A stretch of DNA of 64,000 nucleotides from Myxococcota bacterium (GTDB taxonomy: Bacteria > Myxococcota > JAJVIH01): the NCBI GenBank assembly GCA_022072125.1, contig JAJVIH010000035.1, positions 59,415 to 123,414 on the forward strand, read 5' to 3'. Of this stretch, positions 1 through 9,371 are shown in pieces. Every line of letters starts with the position of its first letter. Positions within the stretch are counted from its first letter, which is position 1. Below the pieces are notes generated by a model. The model did not search any database. It was not told the DNA's origin and saw only the letters and a list, made by a program, of their open reading frames with translations. A program made the translations under genes and the position numbers.

Positions 1-820
1 TGGGGATCTCCAGGAATTTTTCCTCGAATTCGCCCAGTTCGGCCAGCGGCCACTCGGTGATCTGGGTGACGGTTTCCAGCAGATCGTCGTCCTCCACCAC
101 CACCAGACCGGCGGATTTCGCCTTTTCCGCCAGTTGGGAGCGGATGGCCTGCTTGCGCTCCGCCGGGTCGAGAAGGACATGGGCCTTCCGGAGTTGTGCG
201 GTCAAATCGTCGAACGATGAAACCGGGAACTCGTCCGGCGCCATGAAGCGGTGGCCGCGGGACCGGTTGCCGCTTTTGACCCCCGCATACTCGAAGGGAA
301 TGGTCTCGCCCCCCAGGACGGCGGCGATCCACCGCACCGGGCGGGAGAACGGCTGCTGAAATGCGGACCAGCGCATGGACTTTTTGAACGGAATGGCGCC
401 CACGAAGCCGGGCAGGTTTTCCGCCAGCACTTCCAGCGCGGGACGGCCTTTTTCATGCCGGCGGATACCCACCACTTCGCCTTTGGAAGTGGACAGCACC
501 TGCAATTCCATGACATCCACATTGTTGCGCTGGGCGAAGCCGATGGCGGCCTTGCTCCATTTGTTGCCTTCCACGCGGGCCACGCGCAGGGCCGGTCCCA
601 GGATTTCAATATCCCGGCCGGGCTGGACGGCAGGTACGCCCATGGCCGACAGAACCAGCCGGCGCGGAGTTCCCGCCACGCGGATTTCCCGCAGGGGGAC
701 CACCAGCCGCTGGTCCGACAGGAATTTCTCCAGCAGGCCAGGCAGGTCTTTCAACGCCTGGGTGACAACTCCGGCGGGAAGTTCTTCCGCGCCGATCTCC
801 AGCAGCAATTCCTGGCTCAT
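1..820 (-). CDS. glyS: Glycyl-tRNA synthetase beta subunit, 5' part (runs off the window)
   Basis: The reading frame stays open from the ATG at 820 to the window edge, about 273 codons, so the 3' part is missing. It begins [19 protein letters not shown], the typical GlyS amino end, and continues with [10 protein letters not shown] and RSRGHRF-type segments of the family. GlyS forms the alpha2beta2 glycyl-tRNA synthetase with GlyQ in the cytoplasm and charges tRNA-Gly. Its ATG overlaps the glyQ stop by four bases (ATGA, 817-820), so the two genes are translationally coupled. The family is usually near 690 residues, so roughly 40 percent is visible. The assignment is firm because of the partner gene and the amino-terminal signature. 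Confidence 0.93.
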   Translation of the reverse strand, partial: MSQELLLEIGAEELPAGVVTQALKDLPGLLEKFLSDQRLVVPLREIRVAGTPRRLVLSAMGVPAVQPGRDIEILGPALRVARVEGNKWSKAAIGFAQRNNVDVMELQVLSTSKGEVVGIRRHEKGRPALEVLAENLPGFVGAIPFKKSMRWSAFQQPFSRPVRWIAAVLGGETIPFEYAGVKSGNRSRGHRFMAPDEFPVSSFDDLTAQLRKAHVLLDPAERKQAIRSQLAEKAKSAGLVVVEDDDLLETVTQITEWPLAELGEFEEKFLEIP

Positions 821-1737
821 GGCGTGCGGCTCCGCAGCAGGGGGAAGCCCAACCGCTCACGTTCCTTGAGGTAGGCGTGGGCGCAGGCCCGGGCCAGGTC
901 GCGCACCCGCAGGATATATCCCTGGCGGGCGTTGACGGAAATGGCGCCGCGGGCGTCCAGCAGGTTGAAGGCGTGGCTGCACTTCACGCAGAAATCGTAG
1001 GCGGGCAGCACCAGGGAACGGTTGGGTTTTTCTCCGGTATGGCTGGCCGCCAGCAGGCGTTTGCACTCCGCTTCGTACTGATTGAACAGGTTGAAGTGCA
1101 GGGCGGTATCGGCCTCCTCGAAATTGAAGGTGCTGAATTCCACCTCATTCTGGTGGAAAACATCGCCATAGGTATTGGTGGGGTTCCATTTCAGGTCGTA
1201 GACGTTGTCCACGTTCTGCAGGTACATGGCCACCCGCTCCAGGCCATAGGTGAGTTCGCCGGCCACCGGATTCAACTCGATGCCGCCCGCCTGCTGGAAA
1301 TAGGTGTACTGGGTGATCTCCATGCCATCGGACCAGACCTCCCAGCCCAGGCCCCAGGCGCCAAGGGTGGGGGATTCCCAGTCGTCTTCCACGAACCGGA
1401 TGTCGTGATCCAGCGGGTCCAGCCCAATCGCCCGCAACGAGTCCAGGTAAATCTCCTGCATATTGACCGGCGAAGGCTTCAGGATGACCTGGTATTGGTA
1501 ATAATGTTGAAGGCGGTTGGGATTCTCTCCATAGCGGCCGTCGGTGGGACGGCGGGATGGCTCCACATAGGCCACATTCCATGGCTCGGGCCCAAGCACC
1601 CGCAGGAAGGTGTTCATATTGAAGGTGCCGGCGCCTTTTTCCAGATCGCAGGGCTGTACAATGACGCAGCCTTTGCCGGCCCAGAACTGGTGCAGGGCGA
1701 GGATGAGGTCCTGAAAATATCGGGCGGGTTGCAGCAT
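817..1737 (-). CDS. glyQ: Glycyl-tRNA synthetase alpha subunit
   Basis: This 306-residue protein matches GlyQ in length and in signatures: [19 protein letters not shown] near the start, [38 protein letters not shown] and [19 protein letters not shown]. It is the catalytic alpha subunit that activates glycine and, with GlyS, aminoacylates tRNA-Gly. The stop overlaps the glyS start (ATGA). The gene is transcribed divergently from the Cys-rich MYXO-CTERM gene at 2044. The separate alpha and beta subunits are the usual bacterial arrangement. Nothing looks degraded. Confidence 0.97.
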   Translation of the reverse strand: MLQPARYFQDLILALHQFWAGKGCVIVQPCDLEKGAGTFNMNTFLRVLGPEPWNVAYVEPSRRPTDGRYGENPNRLQHYYQYQVILKPSPVNMQEIYLDSLRAIGLDPLDHDIRFVEDDWESPTLGAWGLGWEVWSDGMEITQYTYFQQAGGIELNPVAGELTYGLERVAMYLQNVDNVYDLKWNPTNTYGDVFHQNEVEFSTFNFEEADTALHFNLFNQYEAECKRLLAASHTGEKPNRSLVLPAYDFCVKCSHAFNLLDARGAISVNARQGYILRVRDLARACAHAYLKERERLGFPLLRSRTP

Positions 1738-2043
1738 CAGCGGATTGTGACAGAGAAATTCCGTTTCATCTTCTTATTGAAGGGCGAAAGGCGCGCTTCC
1801 GCCGGCGATTCCCACACGGGATGGCCTTTTCAGACGGCGTGCGATTTAGCGTGAATCCGCCAGCCCCGTCAATGAAAGAACCGCCGCCCGGCGCGGGTGG
1901 GCGGCGGTGGGGGCGTCCACGCAATAGGCTGGTATCCATGGGCGTGGGAATGATTCCGTCATTCTTGCCTCCGGACCGGTTGTTTGATCCCCTTTTTGTC
2001 CCATGTCATAACCTTGTCCGGGGTCCGCCAGCGGAGAATCAAC
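1738..2043. other. Divergent intergenic region between glyQ and the MYXO-CTERM gene
   Basis: About 306 bases lie between the two divergent start codons and must hold both promoters, but I see no convincing -35/-10 pair. A GC-rich inverted repeat (CCGCCGCCC ... GGGCGGCGG) lies near 1881-1908. It has no T-run in either direction, so I do not call it a terminator. A Shine-Dalgarno-like GGAG sits just before the ATG at 2044. Confidence 0.5.
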
Positions 2044-3267
2044 ATGGGACAGATGAGGATTTGGGGCGCGGGGATGATTGTGTTGGCGATGGGGATGCCC
2101 ACATGGGGCATGGCCGCCCAGCCTGGCGCCGTTCCAGTGGATGGCGGGTTGCCGATCATCAAGAATGATCACGATGCGGGCGGCGCTCCGGTTGGTTGCA
2201 CCTCCGGCTCGGGTTCCTGTGAGGTGATGCAGGATTTCGTGACCTGCAATTGCGCCAACGGAGCCTCCACCGGCGAAGCCCGTTCGCAGGGCGGATTGCC
2301 TTCTCCTCCCCCGACATTGGAGGAATGCAAGTCCCGGCTCGCCAAAGCCTGTTCCTCCGCCACGGATGGCGGGGCGGGGGATTCCGGCGGGGTGAGTTGC
2401 GAAAGCAAGGATGGCCGCTGTTCCTTCTCGGGCGGCTCCTACAATTGCAGTTGCGCCAATGGCATGGGTGCTGGCGGCGGTGGTTCGCCGGGCGGCCCCA
2501 ATCCACCCCCTCCCACCCGGGAGGAATGCGAAAAAACCCTGGCTTCGATCTGTTCCTCCACGCCCGGAGGCGGTGGAGAAATCAAATGCGAGAACCCGGC
2601 CGGCCGGTGTAACCTGTGGAACACAGGATCCGATTGCAGATGCGTGGATGGACGCGGCGTCAGTTCATCTTCAGGGTCTGATCCATCGCAACCGCCCCCG
2701 AATGCGCCCCCTCCCACCAGCGAGCAATGCGACGCCCTGCTGGTCAAAACCTGTGGATCGGAAGCCCCGGATATCAACAAAATCTGCCAACCCGCTTCTG
2801 TCGCCTGGTGCGACAACAATTTCGGCTCACGCAAGGAGTGTTTCCGGCTGGAATGGTCGCTGAACCATCGGATTGAATGCTGCAAGGAATACGACAGGCA
2901 GCCCGAGGCGATGGGCAAACTGCTGGAATGCGCGAAGAAGATTGACTGTTCCGACCCTTCCCAAGCGGAAAAACAGCTTGAGGCATGCGCGGATTCCACG
3001 ATTGGGGAAGGACCCGATCAACCCCTTCCGGGAAAAGGCGAGAATGGAGGGGGAACCTCTGGCGGCAGCACCCCGCCGCGCGGCGACGCAGGCGCGGACA
3101 GCGCCGATTCCGGTTCCGCCGGTGATGGCGGGGCATCCCAAACCGTCAAGGCTTCCGGAACGGGTTGCACATGCAGCACGCCGTCCAGCGGGGCTCGCGC
3201 GCCGTGGTGGGCGGCGGTTTCCGTGATTGCCGGCGCCGTGCTGCTGTTCCGCCGCCGGCGGAAGTGA
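2044..3267 (+). CDS. Secreted Cys-rich repeat protein with MYXO-CTERM-type sorting tail
   Basis: The frame opens at 1984, but the ATG at 2044 is preferred: it follows GGAG and begins a signal peptide (MGQMRIWGAGMIVLAMGMP, cleavage expected after GMAA). The mature protein has about three repeats of a Cys-rich unit of the form EEC-(x)n-C-(x)n-C-(x)n-CxC-NG. They are separated by Gly/Pro/Ser-rich linkers and followed by a second Cys-rich block. The carboxyl end has GCTC, a hydrophobic helix (WWAAVSVIAGAVLLF) and RRRRK. This is the layout of MYXO-CTERM sorting tails known from myxobacteria, which are processed and leave the protein lipid-anchored at the surface. The function of the repeats is unknown. 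A hairpin terminator follows at 3293. Confidence 0.85.
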   Translation: MGQMRIWGAGMIVLAMGMPTWGMAAQPGAVPVDGGLPIIKNDHDAGGAPVGCTSGSGSCEVMQDFVTCNCANGASTGEARSQGGLPSPPPTLEECKSRLAKACSSATDGGAGDSGGVSCESKDGRCSFSGGSYNCSCANGMGAGGGGSPGGPNPPPPTREECEKTLASICSSTPGGGGEIKCENPAGRCNLWNTGSDCRCVDGRGVSSSSGSDPSQPPPNAPPPTSEQCDALLVKTCGSEAPDINKICQPASVAWCDNNFGSRKECFRLEWSLNHRIECCKEYDRQPEAMGKLLECAKKIDCSDPSQAEKQLEACADSTIGEGPDQPLPGKGENGGGTSGGSTPPRGDAGADSADSGSAGDGGASQTVKASGTGCTCSTPSSGARAPWWAAVSVIAGAVLLFRRRRK

Positions 3268-3292
3268 TTGCCAGAGCCTCTGTGTGTCTTCT

Positions 3293-3322
3293 CAACGGTC
3301 CCCAATGGGGCCGTTGATTTTT
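3293..3322 (+). terminator. Rho-independent terminator after the MYXO-CTERM gene
   Basis: A hairpin CAACGG-T-CCCC / AAT / GGGG-CCGTTG is followed by a T-rich run (GATTTTT). It starts 26 bases after the stop codon of the plus-strand gene and lies in the convergent gap before the hydrolase gene at 3395. Confidence 0.8.
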
Positions 3323-3394
3323 GGGGAGATTGGTTTTACGGCGTTTCCTGATGGAAACGATGCGCCGCCGCATGGATCCGCGCGGAAACCCGGA

Positions 3395-4105
3395 TCAACG
3401 GGCTGGTGGTGAAGCCGGGGATGGCGCGGGCTCCCCCAATACCCTGTATACTTCGCGGATAACCGATGGTTTCAGCAGGTATTCCGGGTGCGATACGCCA
3501 TGGAGATCACACCTGCGTGCGCCCAGCCAGTGCGCGGACTCATGCGGAAGGATCATCACATCGGAATCGCTGACGAAGCAGGTGGCGTCAAGACCAACTC
3601 CGGCGGGTGACTGGCTGTTCAAATCATTCAGGAAATCGCTGCCGGGGCGGAGCAGGGTGATCAATTCCGTGCGGGCGAAGCGCGCGGCGTAGGTGCCGTA
3701 ATGGGGCGTGCCCATGGTGATGAACCTGCGGATGCGGTGGGTTTGTCCCAGCCGCTGGGCGGCGTAGCGGGCGATCAGTCCGCCCATGCTGAACGCCACC
3801 ACGTCCACCGGGCGGTTTCCATTGACGCGATGGGCGGCGGCCAGCATTTCCGCGAAGTCTCCGGCGATGGCCTCCAGCGGGCGGCGGCCGTAGTGGAAGG
3901 CCCAGGTGTTGGGATTTCCCATCAATCTGAAAGCGGCCTGGAAGGGGGCGAAATTCCCCCGGTGCCCGCCCAGTCCGTGGATGAACAGGACAGGGGGTTG
4001 ATCGGATTCTCCGCGAACGGCGACGGATTCTGATTTCGGCAGCACATGGGTCAGTCCCTGCACGGCCGTGAGTCCCAGGTAGCGGAGAACATCGGGATCA
4101 AGCAT
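3395..4105 (-). CDS. Alpha/beta-hydrolase, lipase/esterase-like
   Basis: This 236-residue protein has the alpha/beta-hydrolase hallmarks in order: the oxyanion-hole segment LFIHGLGGHRGNF (near residue 40), the nucleophile elbow VVAFSMGGLIARYAAQRLG with Ser in GxSxG (near 105), a TMGTPHYGT segment typical of triacylglycerol lipases and PGAP1-like enzymes (near 130), and a late histidine in DLHGVSH that can complete the triad. There is no clear signal peptide, so it is probably cytoplasmic or membrane-peripheral. It lies 10 bases downstream of the receiver-PATAN-J-TPR gene and is likely co-transcribed with it. The exact substrate cannot be told. Confidence 0.85.
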   Translation of the reverse strand: MLDPDVLRYLGLTAVQGLTHVLPKSESVAVRGESDQPPVLFIHGLGGHRGNFAPFQAAFRLMGNPNTWAFHYGRRPLEAIAGDFAEMLAAAHRVNGNRPVDVVAFSMGGLIARYAAQRLGQTHRIRRFITMGTPHYGTYAARFARTELITLLRPGSDFLNDLNSQSPAGVGLDATCFVSDSDVMILPHESAHWLGARRCDLHGVSHPEYLLKPSVIREVYRVLGEPAPSPASPPAR

Positions 4106-4115
4106 TCATCATGTC

Positions 4116-6098
4116 CTAGCGTCCCAGCAGCTTTTTGAGCAGGCCGACGCCCTTGTCCGCCGCTTCCTTTTCATTGCGCGACTGGAGAATGCGCAATTCC
4201 TGGCGGGCTTCCACGTGTCCGGGATTGAATTGCAGACAGCGCTCGAAATGTTCGCTGGCAGTGCGGGTCTCTCCGGCCACACGCAGGATAACCCCCAGGA
4301 AATAGTGGGCCTGGAACATGCCGCTGTCCATGTACAGGGCTTTTTCAATCATCATGCGGGCTTCCAGGGTTTTTTGCCCCTTGTCTCCGCCGGGATTGTT
4401 GTAGTGCGCCCATGCGATGAAGGCGAGGTACTCGGGCTGGTTGGTGTCCAGTTCGTAGGCTTTTTTGAATTCACTCAGGGCTTCGGCGAAGCGCTTGGCG
4501 GCGAGGAAACGTTCTCCGGTCTGGAAATGCACCTCGGCGCGCACGCCTGAATTGTCCACTTCCTGAATGGAAGCGCGCTGCAATTCCCCGTCGTATTTTT
4601 TCCGCTTCTCCGGATCGGAGAGCACGCGGTAGCCCTGTTCGGCCCGCTCCCGCAGTTCATCCACGTGTTCACAGATATCCCGCGACAGGATGCCAGTATA
4701 GATCTGAGGATTGTATTTGGTCGCCGCCTTTTTATAAGCCGCCTCGATATCCGCCGCGGCGGCGTTTTGGGGCAGACCCAGGAAGTCATAATAATGCAGG
4801 TTGAGCATGGTCAGATAGTCCTTGAGCACCTCCTCCTGCACTTTCTCGTCGGTGGTTTGCAACGCCTTCATGGTGTACTGGCGTTCGATGCGGGCGTCCT
4901 TCACCGGATCCGGTTCGTCGGTGAAATTGATCATCTTGAGGCGGTACAGGGCGAGCAACAGCCTCAGCACGATATCCGGCGCCTGCGGCGTGGTGCGCAA
5001 CATGTCGGAGATGGATTTCTTGCCGTCAATCGCGCGCATGACCGCCCATTCGCCCGGTTTCAGGTCGAGAAAGTCCACGAAGCGGAGAAACTGGTCGGTG
5101 CGGACAATATATTTCCGGGAGTTCGGCTCGAAGACCGCGGTCATTTCCTCGACCGTGGCGTGGGAGCGGATGCCATAGGTGATCAGTTCCACCGGATGAA
5201 CCGCCACGCTTCCACCCCGCTTCAGGGGGTGGTCCGCGGCGCCAAGGCCGCTTTTCCTGGGGGTGAGGAGATAGGTTCCCTTGTCCCAGGCGCAGATTTC
5301 CGAAATGCGCTCGCGGAACTGAAGACGCAGCCCTTCATATAGGGAGGTGTAGGTCAGCAGTCCCATTTCCACCAAGTGGCGCCCGTAGAATCCTCCGCCG
5401 GAAGCCGCCTGCTGGGTGGCGCGCAGGTTGTCCTCCTCGGTGATGCGCTCAAAGCGGACAAGCAGATTGCCCAGGTACTCCTCGCGCACGTTGGAGGTCG
5501 CCTGAACGGGCAGCCCTTCTTCCATGGTGATGGATTTTTTCACCTCGTCGCGGCTGACTTCCAGGGTTCCAGTGAACCGGCGTTCGTACAATTCGTAGAG
5601 CATTTCGGCGAACCGGCCGGACACAAACTGACCGGACTCTTCCCGGCTTTCCGTGCTGAAATCCCGTTTGAACACCCGCTTGAGGATGTCCCGCAGTTCA
5701 TCGCTGACCTGGCTTTTCTTGTAGAAGTCAAAAGCCCCGTATTTCTTTTTGTTCTCCAGCATGAACTGCGGGTCCCGGTAGACCGCACTCATGAAAATGA
5801 TCGGGATATCGGCGGTTTCCGGCTCCTTTTTCAGCGTGGAAGCCACTGTAAACCCGTCTTTTCTGGGCAACAGGCAATCCAGAAAGATGAGGTCCGGGGG
5901 ACCGGAACGGGCGAGGCTCAACGCTTCTTCCCCATCCCCGGCGGTGGCGACAGAGACCCCCAGCGCTTCCAGTTGTTCAGCCAACGCGGAGCGGAAGTTT
6001 TTGTCGTCCTCGACGACCAGAATGCGGGGAATGGCGTAGCCATTGCCCCGGCCTTCGGAGGCCCCCTTTACCAGCGAAATCCTGCCGAGTTCTTCCAT
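4116..6098 (-). CDS. Signalling protein: receiver, PATAN (DUF4388), J-like and TPR domains
   Basis: The frame is open up to 6395, but the stretch before MEELGRISLVKG does not look coding, so I place the start at the ATG at 6098 (660 residues). There is no clear Shine-Dalgarno before it. Domains in order: a receiver (RILVVEDDKNF near residue 24, phospho-acceptor Asp in LIFLDCLLP near 70, Lys in FDFYKKS); a PATAN/DUF4388 segment (LYELYERRFTGTLEVSRDE) and a second lower-similarity region; a J-domain-like segment (YYDFLGLPQNAAAADIEAA near 445) with KRKKYDGEL; and TPR repeats (GERFLAAKRFAEALSEFKKA and onward). Such mosaics occur in myxobacteria, often linked to motility or development. The J-like segment lacks an obvious HPD motif, so a DnaK co-chaperone role is doubtful. 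It is divergent from the receiver gene at 6726. Confidence 0.8.
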   Translation of the reverse strand: MEELGRISLVKGASEGRGNGYAIPRILVVEDDKNFRSALAEQLEALGVSVATAGDGEEALSLARSGPPDLIFLDCLLPRKDGFTVASTLKKEPETADIPIIFMSAVYRDPQFMLENKKKYGAFDFYKKSQVSDELRDILKRVFKRDFSTESREESGQFVSGRFAEMLYELYERRFTGTLEVSRDEVKKSITMEEGLPVQATSNVREEYLGNLLVRFERITEEDNLRATQQAASGGGFYGRHLVEMGLLTYTSLYEGLRLQFRERISEICAWDKGTYLLTPRKSGLGAADHPLKRGGSVAVHPVELITYGIRSHATVEEMTAVFEPNSRKYIVRTDQFLRFVDFLDLKPGEWAVMRAIDGKKSISDMLRTTPQAPDIVLRLLLALYRLKMINFTDEPDPVKDARIERQYTMKALQTTDEKVQEEVLKDYLTMLNLHYYDFLGLPQNAAAADIEAAYKKAATKYNPQIYTGILSRDICEHVDELRERAEQGYRVLSDPEKRKKYDGELQRASIQEVDNSGVRAEVHFQTGERFLAAKRFAEALSEFKKAYELDTNQPEYLAFIAWAHYNNPGGDKGQKTLEARMMIEKALYMDSGMFQAHYFLGVILRVAGETRTASEHFERCLQFNPGHVEARQELRILQSRNEKEAADKGVGLLKKLLGR

Positions 6099-6725
6099 GG
6101 GAAAAAAAGTTAGACGTTCTTCCGGGCGACAAAAGCAAACCGGAAGCGCATGGTCACTATAATCAGACCTCAAGGCCACTGGCAAACCGCCATTTGCGCC
6201 TGCCGGAAACCTCTTGAGACGGTGCGTCGGACGGCCCGGGAAACTCTCCGTGTTCAACAAAAAATGGAGATCAGATTCATCAATATAGGTGAATGGCATT
6301 TGCTGCCGGAATGCAACTGCGAAAATTTGGACCTTGTTGGTTGCTTCCGGCAGACCGGTAATCCAACCCAAAGCATTGGCCATCCAAAACACCAACTTCA
6401 GGTTATTTCCTGCTTTTGTGCTGGCGGTGATTCATGGCGGCCCGCGGCAGTGAATTTGGCGGCGGCGCGCTCACCCCAGGGCGTGTTCATGACATGCCAA
6501 TCAGCCTTTCCCCTGGCTCCTGTTGTCCCATGTGTCTTATCGCGGGCAACGTCATCAATAGATATGTACATGGCGCTATCCCCACAACCTGCGTCATACC
6601 GGGCAGGAGCGACTGGGGAGAGGAGTCTGGTTTTTCAATTGGAGGATGGTCATTTTGAAGCACTCCGGAATTTGGCGCGAGGCCCGGCTTTGAGTCATAC
6701 TGAAATAGAGGACCATGCGGGCTGG
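6099..6725. other. Divergent intergenic region between two receiver-domain genes
   Basis: The plus-strand frame is open from 6150, but translation up to about 6725 has mixed third-position bases and no family features, unlike the gene body. I treat it as non-coding. It must hold promoters for both divergent operons, but I see no clear promoter, operator or terminator. Confidence 0.45.
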
Positions 6726-8540
6726 ATGAACCTCATTGGAACACTGAGCGACGTCGCTCTCGACGATTTGATCCGGCTGCTCTTCATCGGCAGGAGATCG
6801 GGAACCCTGCGCATTTTGTGGCCGGATTCCGAAGCGTCCCTGATATTTCAGCGTGGTCTGATTGTTTCCGTCTCTTCTTCGGACCTGCCCATCAATATCC
6901 TGGGTATTCTGGATGCGCTGCCAGAGCAGCAGGAGGATCGCTTTGAACTGGCGCAAATGCTGGGCGACGGGCAGGACTGGGAGGCCGTGTACGCCCGTTT
7001 GGATGAAAGCGGGAGACGGCTGCTTCACAATTGCCTGGTTCAATCCGCCCAGGACATGTTGCGGGCGATCATGGAGAAGGGCGGGGCCCAGTTCAGTTTT
7101 GACGCCCGGCCGCCAGAACCTCCCGCCACGGGCAAACGCAAATCCCTTCCCCTCTTATTGATTCCTCCAGTCGGTGCGGTGGAATTGTTGCGCGGCGTGC
7201 AAGCCGGAAGAAGCGGTTCTGGGGCCCGCCGGGCGATGTCGCTGGATTATCCGGTCGTGCCCATGGCTGCTTCTCATGCGGCGGATTCTCCACCTATCCC
7301 CACCACGCAGGATTTCTCGGGCGCGTGGGAAGAAACGGTGTTTCGCTCCCACAGTCCTGTTTCGATGGTGTTGAATTCGCCGGTGGGCGGGCACGTCGTT
7401 CCACGGAAACCGATCACCTTGCCCTGGTCCCAGGGCGTGGATGAACTGATCGTGGTGGACGATGACGCGCGCATCCTCGCCATGCTGTGCAACCGGTTGC
7501 GGGAAGCGGGTTATTCCACGGTGGCGATGGAGTCCACCACGGAGGCGAGGAATCGCATCGCCGCCAGCCAGAGCGAGGGACGGAAGATCGCCATCATCTG
7601 CGATTTGATCATCCCCCGCATGGATGGTTCCGGCGTGCTGGGCGGAGTGGAACTGCTGGAATGGGTGCGGACGGCTTATCCGGAGACGCCTTTTGTGCTG
7701 CTGACCGATTACGAGCATAGCCACGCCCGCAAGCATGCCGCGGAACTGGGTATCCAGGGATTTCTGTTCAAGCCCAAGAAGGGCGGTGAAAGCCTGGATG
7801 TTTGGGATGCGTTGATGAACGATCTGTCGGTGTTGTTGTTGCAGTACGTGGGGTCGCCCCGCGATCCGAAGGTGGAGGAGGAACTGGAGCGGGTTTTCAA
7901 CCTCGATGACCTCTTGGCCGATCCGGGGGCCAATGGTTCATCGCCGGGTTTGAGCCATGACCCGTGGGGGGTGCTGCATTCACTGGCCCACGAAATGCGC
8001 AATCCGGACGCCAGCCCCCAGGTGGGTTTGATGATCCTGCGGGTGGCGTCGGAGTTTTTCTCACGCGCCTGTCTGTTTCTGGTCCGCAAGGATGATCTGA
8101 TTGGCCTGGGGGGACTGGGCATCCATGGCGGGCCGCTGGGGAGCGCCGAACTGCGGCATATCCATATCCCGCGCCGGGCGGATTCGGTCTTCACCCATGT
8201 ATTGATGGGTCGCGGCGCGGGCAAATACCCTGTCTTCACCACCGAATGGAATGATTATCTGATCCGGATGCTCGGCGGAGAACATCCGTCCGAGGCCTAT
8301 GTGGCGCCGGTCATCAGCGGCGGCAGCATCGCCGCGATATTATACGGCGACGCCATCCCCCAGATGACCCTGGCTCATGTGGACACCCGGGGCGTCGAAC
8401 TCTTTTTGTTGCAGGCCGGGTTGCTTCTGGATCGCATCCTGCTGGAGCGCGAACTCCGCCATGGACAGACGCCTGTCCGCGGCAGAACCACCGTCACGCG
8501 GGGGGCGATTCTGCAACATTCGATTGGCGGGGCTTTTTGA
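6726..8540 (+). CDS. PATAN (DUF4388)-receiver protein with C-terminal GAF-like region
   Basis: I choose the ATG at 6726 because MNLIGTLSDVALDDLIRLL is the usual start of a PATAN/DUF4388 domain and the preceding frame does not look coding; ATGs at 6564 and 6570 remain possible. The protein of about 604 residues has: PATAN (1-120, with RRSGTLRILW); a linker; a receiver near 238-365 (ELIVVDDDARILAML, acceptor Asp in IICDLIIPRMDGSG, conserved Lys in FLFKPKKGG); and a carboxyl region resembling a GAF or PATAN-associated fold. It heads a plus-strand operon with the GAF protein at 8547, a small protein, and two Cys-rich lipoproteins. This suggests a signalling pathway linked to the cell surface, but no output domain (DNA-binding or enzymatic) is seen. 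Confidence 0.72.
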   Translation: MNLIGTLSDVALDDLIRLLFIGRRSGTLRILWPDSEASLIFQRGLIVSVSSSDLPINILGILDALPEQQEDRFELAQMLGDGQDWEAVYARLDESGRRLLHNCLVQSAQDMLRAIMEKGGAQFSFDARPPEPPATGKRKSLPLLLIPPVGAVELLRGVQAGRSGSGARRAMSLDYPVVPMAASHAADSPPIPTTQDFSGAWEETVFRSHSPVSMVLNSPVGGHVVPRKPITLPWSQGVDELIVVDDDARILAMLCNRLREAGYSTVAMESTTEARNRIAASQSEGRKIAIICDLIIPRMDGSGVLGGVELLEWVRTAYPETPFVLLTDYEHSHARKHAAELGIQGFLFKPKKGGESLDVWDALMNDLSVLLLQYVGSPRDPKVEEELERVFNLDDLLADPGANGSSPGLSHDPWGVLHSLAHEMRNPDASPQVGLMILRVASEFFSRACLFLVRKDDLIGLGGLGIHGGPLGSAELRHIHIPRRADSVFTHVLMGRGAGKYPVFTTEWNDYLIRMLGGEHPSEAYVAPVISGGSIAAILYGDAIPQMTLAHVDTRGVELFLLQAGLLLDRILLERELRHGQTPVRGRTTVTRGAILQHSIGGAF

Positions 8541-8546
8541 CGGACG

Positions 8547-9371
8547 ATGAGCGACGCACCCAAATTGCCCGAAAACCGTCCGCCCATGGTGGTGGCGCGC
8601 AGTTCGCGCGAGGGACTGGTTTCCAGCCCGGACTGGCTGAAAAAGGCCTCTGATTTCGTGGAGGAGGTGTCGCGCGAACGGGCGATGAACCTGAACCGCA
8701 TCCGCGAACTGGAATCGCAGGTCGCCGCTCTGGAAGCCCGCGTTGCGGAGGCCGGGCAGACCCACCAACAACTGGAAATCCTCGACGGGGAAATCCGCCG
8801 CTGGACCCAACGTTACCTGGACAAGGAACGGGAGAGCATCAACCTGGCGAATCTGTTCCGGGCCTGCATCGAACTGCATGTTTCCGCTGGGTTTTCACAG
8901 GTGATCCATTCGCTGGCGGGGATACTTTCCACCATGTTTTCCGCCGCGGAGGTTGAGATCATCGTCCGCCATCCGGTGCGTCCGGTATTTGAACGCTGCT
9001 GGCCGCTGGTTCAGGGGGCGCCCGTGGTGGTGGAACTGAACGCGATCGCGGAGCAATGCATTGAATCCGGACAAATCTACGTGGCGGCTCCGGAGCGGGT
9101 GACCCAGTCCACGCTGGATGGACAGCCGCTGGTATGCGCCCCTCTGATATCCGCCCCGGGGCCGGTCGCCGTGATCAACATCCTCGCGTTTCAGTCAGGA
9201 AAAGCGTTGTTTGATAAGCCTGAACGGGATATGCTGGAGTTGTTGGCCGCGCATGCGGTGATCGCCATCCAGAACGCCCGGCTGTTCAGCGGAAAGCTGA
9301 ACCAGCTCTCCAGCCTGCGGCGTTTGATTGAAACCGTCGCCGAATCGCAGGCGGCGGAAGGAATGACATGA
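8547..9371 (+). CDS. Coiled-coil and GAF-domain protein
   Basis: This 274-residue soluble protein has an amino-terminal coiled coil (about residues 40-100, with NRIRELESQVAALEARVAE) and then a GAF-like sensory domain (about 105-255). The latter ends in the typical helix LELLAAHAVIAIQNARLFS. It starts six bases after the receiver gene and its stop overlaps the next start (ATGA at 9368). GAF domains bind small ligands or mediate dimerisation; the ligand here is unknown. It probably works with the PATAN-receiver protein encoded just upstream. Confidence 0.75.
   Translation: MSDAPKLPENRPPMVVARSSREGLVSSPDWLKKASDFVEEVSRERAMNLNRIRELESQVAALEARVAEAGQTHQQLEILDGEIRRWTQRYLDKERESINLANLFRACIELHVSAGFSQVIHSLAGILSTMFSAAEVEIIVRHPVRPVFERCWPLVQGAPVVVELNAIAEQCIESGQIYVAAPERVTQSTLDGQPLVCAPLISAPGPVAVINILAFQSGKALFDKPERDMLELLAAHAVIAIQNARLFSGKLNQLSSLRRLIETVAESQAAEGMT

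Noticed and set aside
1881..1908. GC-rich inverted repeat CCGCCGCCC...GGGCGGCGG as a terminator
   Set aside because: It lies between two divergent starts and has no T-run in either direction.
6150..6563. Extended amino end of the PATAN-receiver protein
   Set aside because: Mixed third-position bases, many Cys/Trp/His residues and no family match suggest non-coding sequence.
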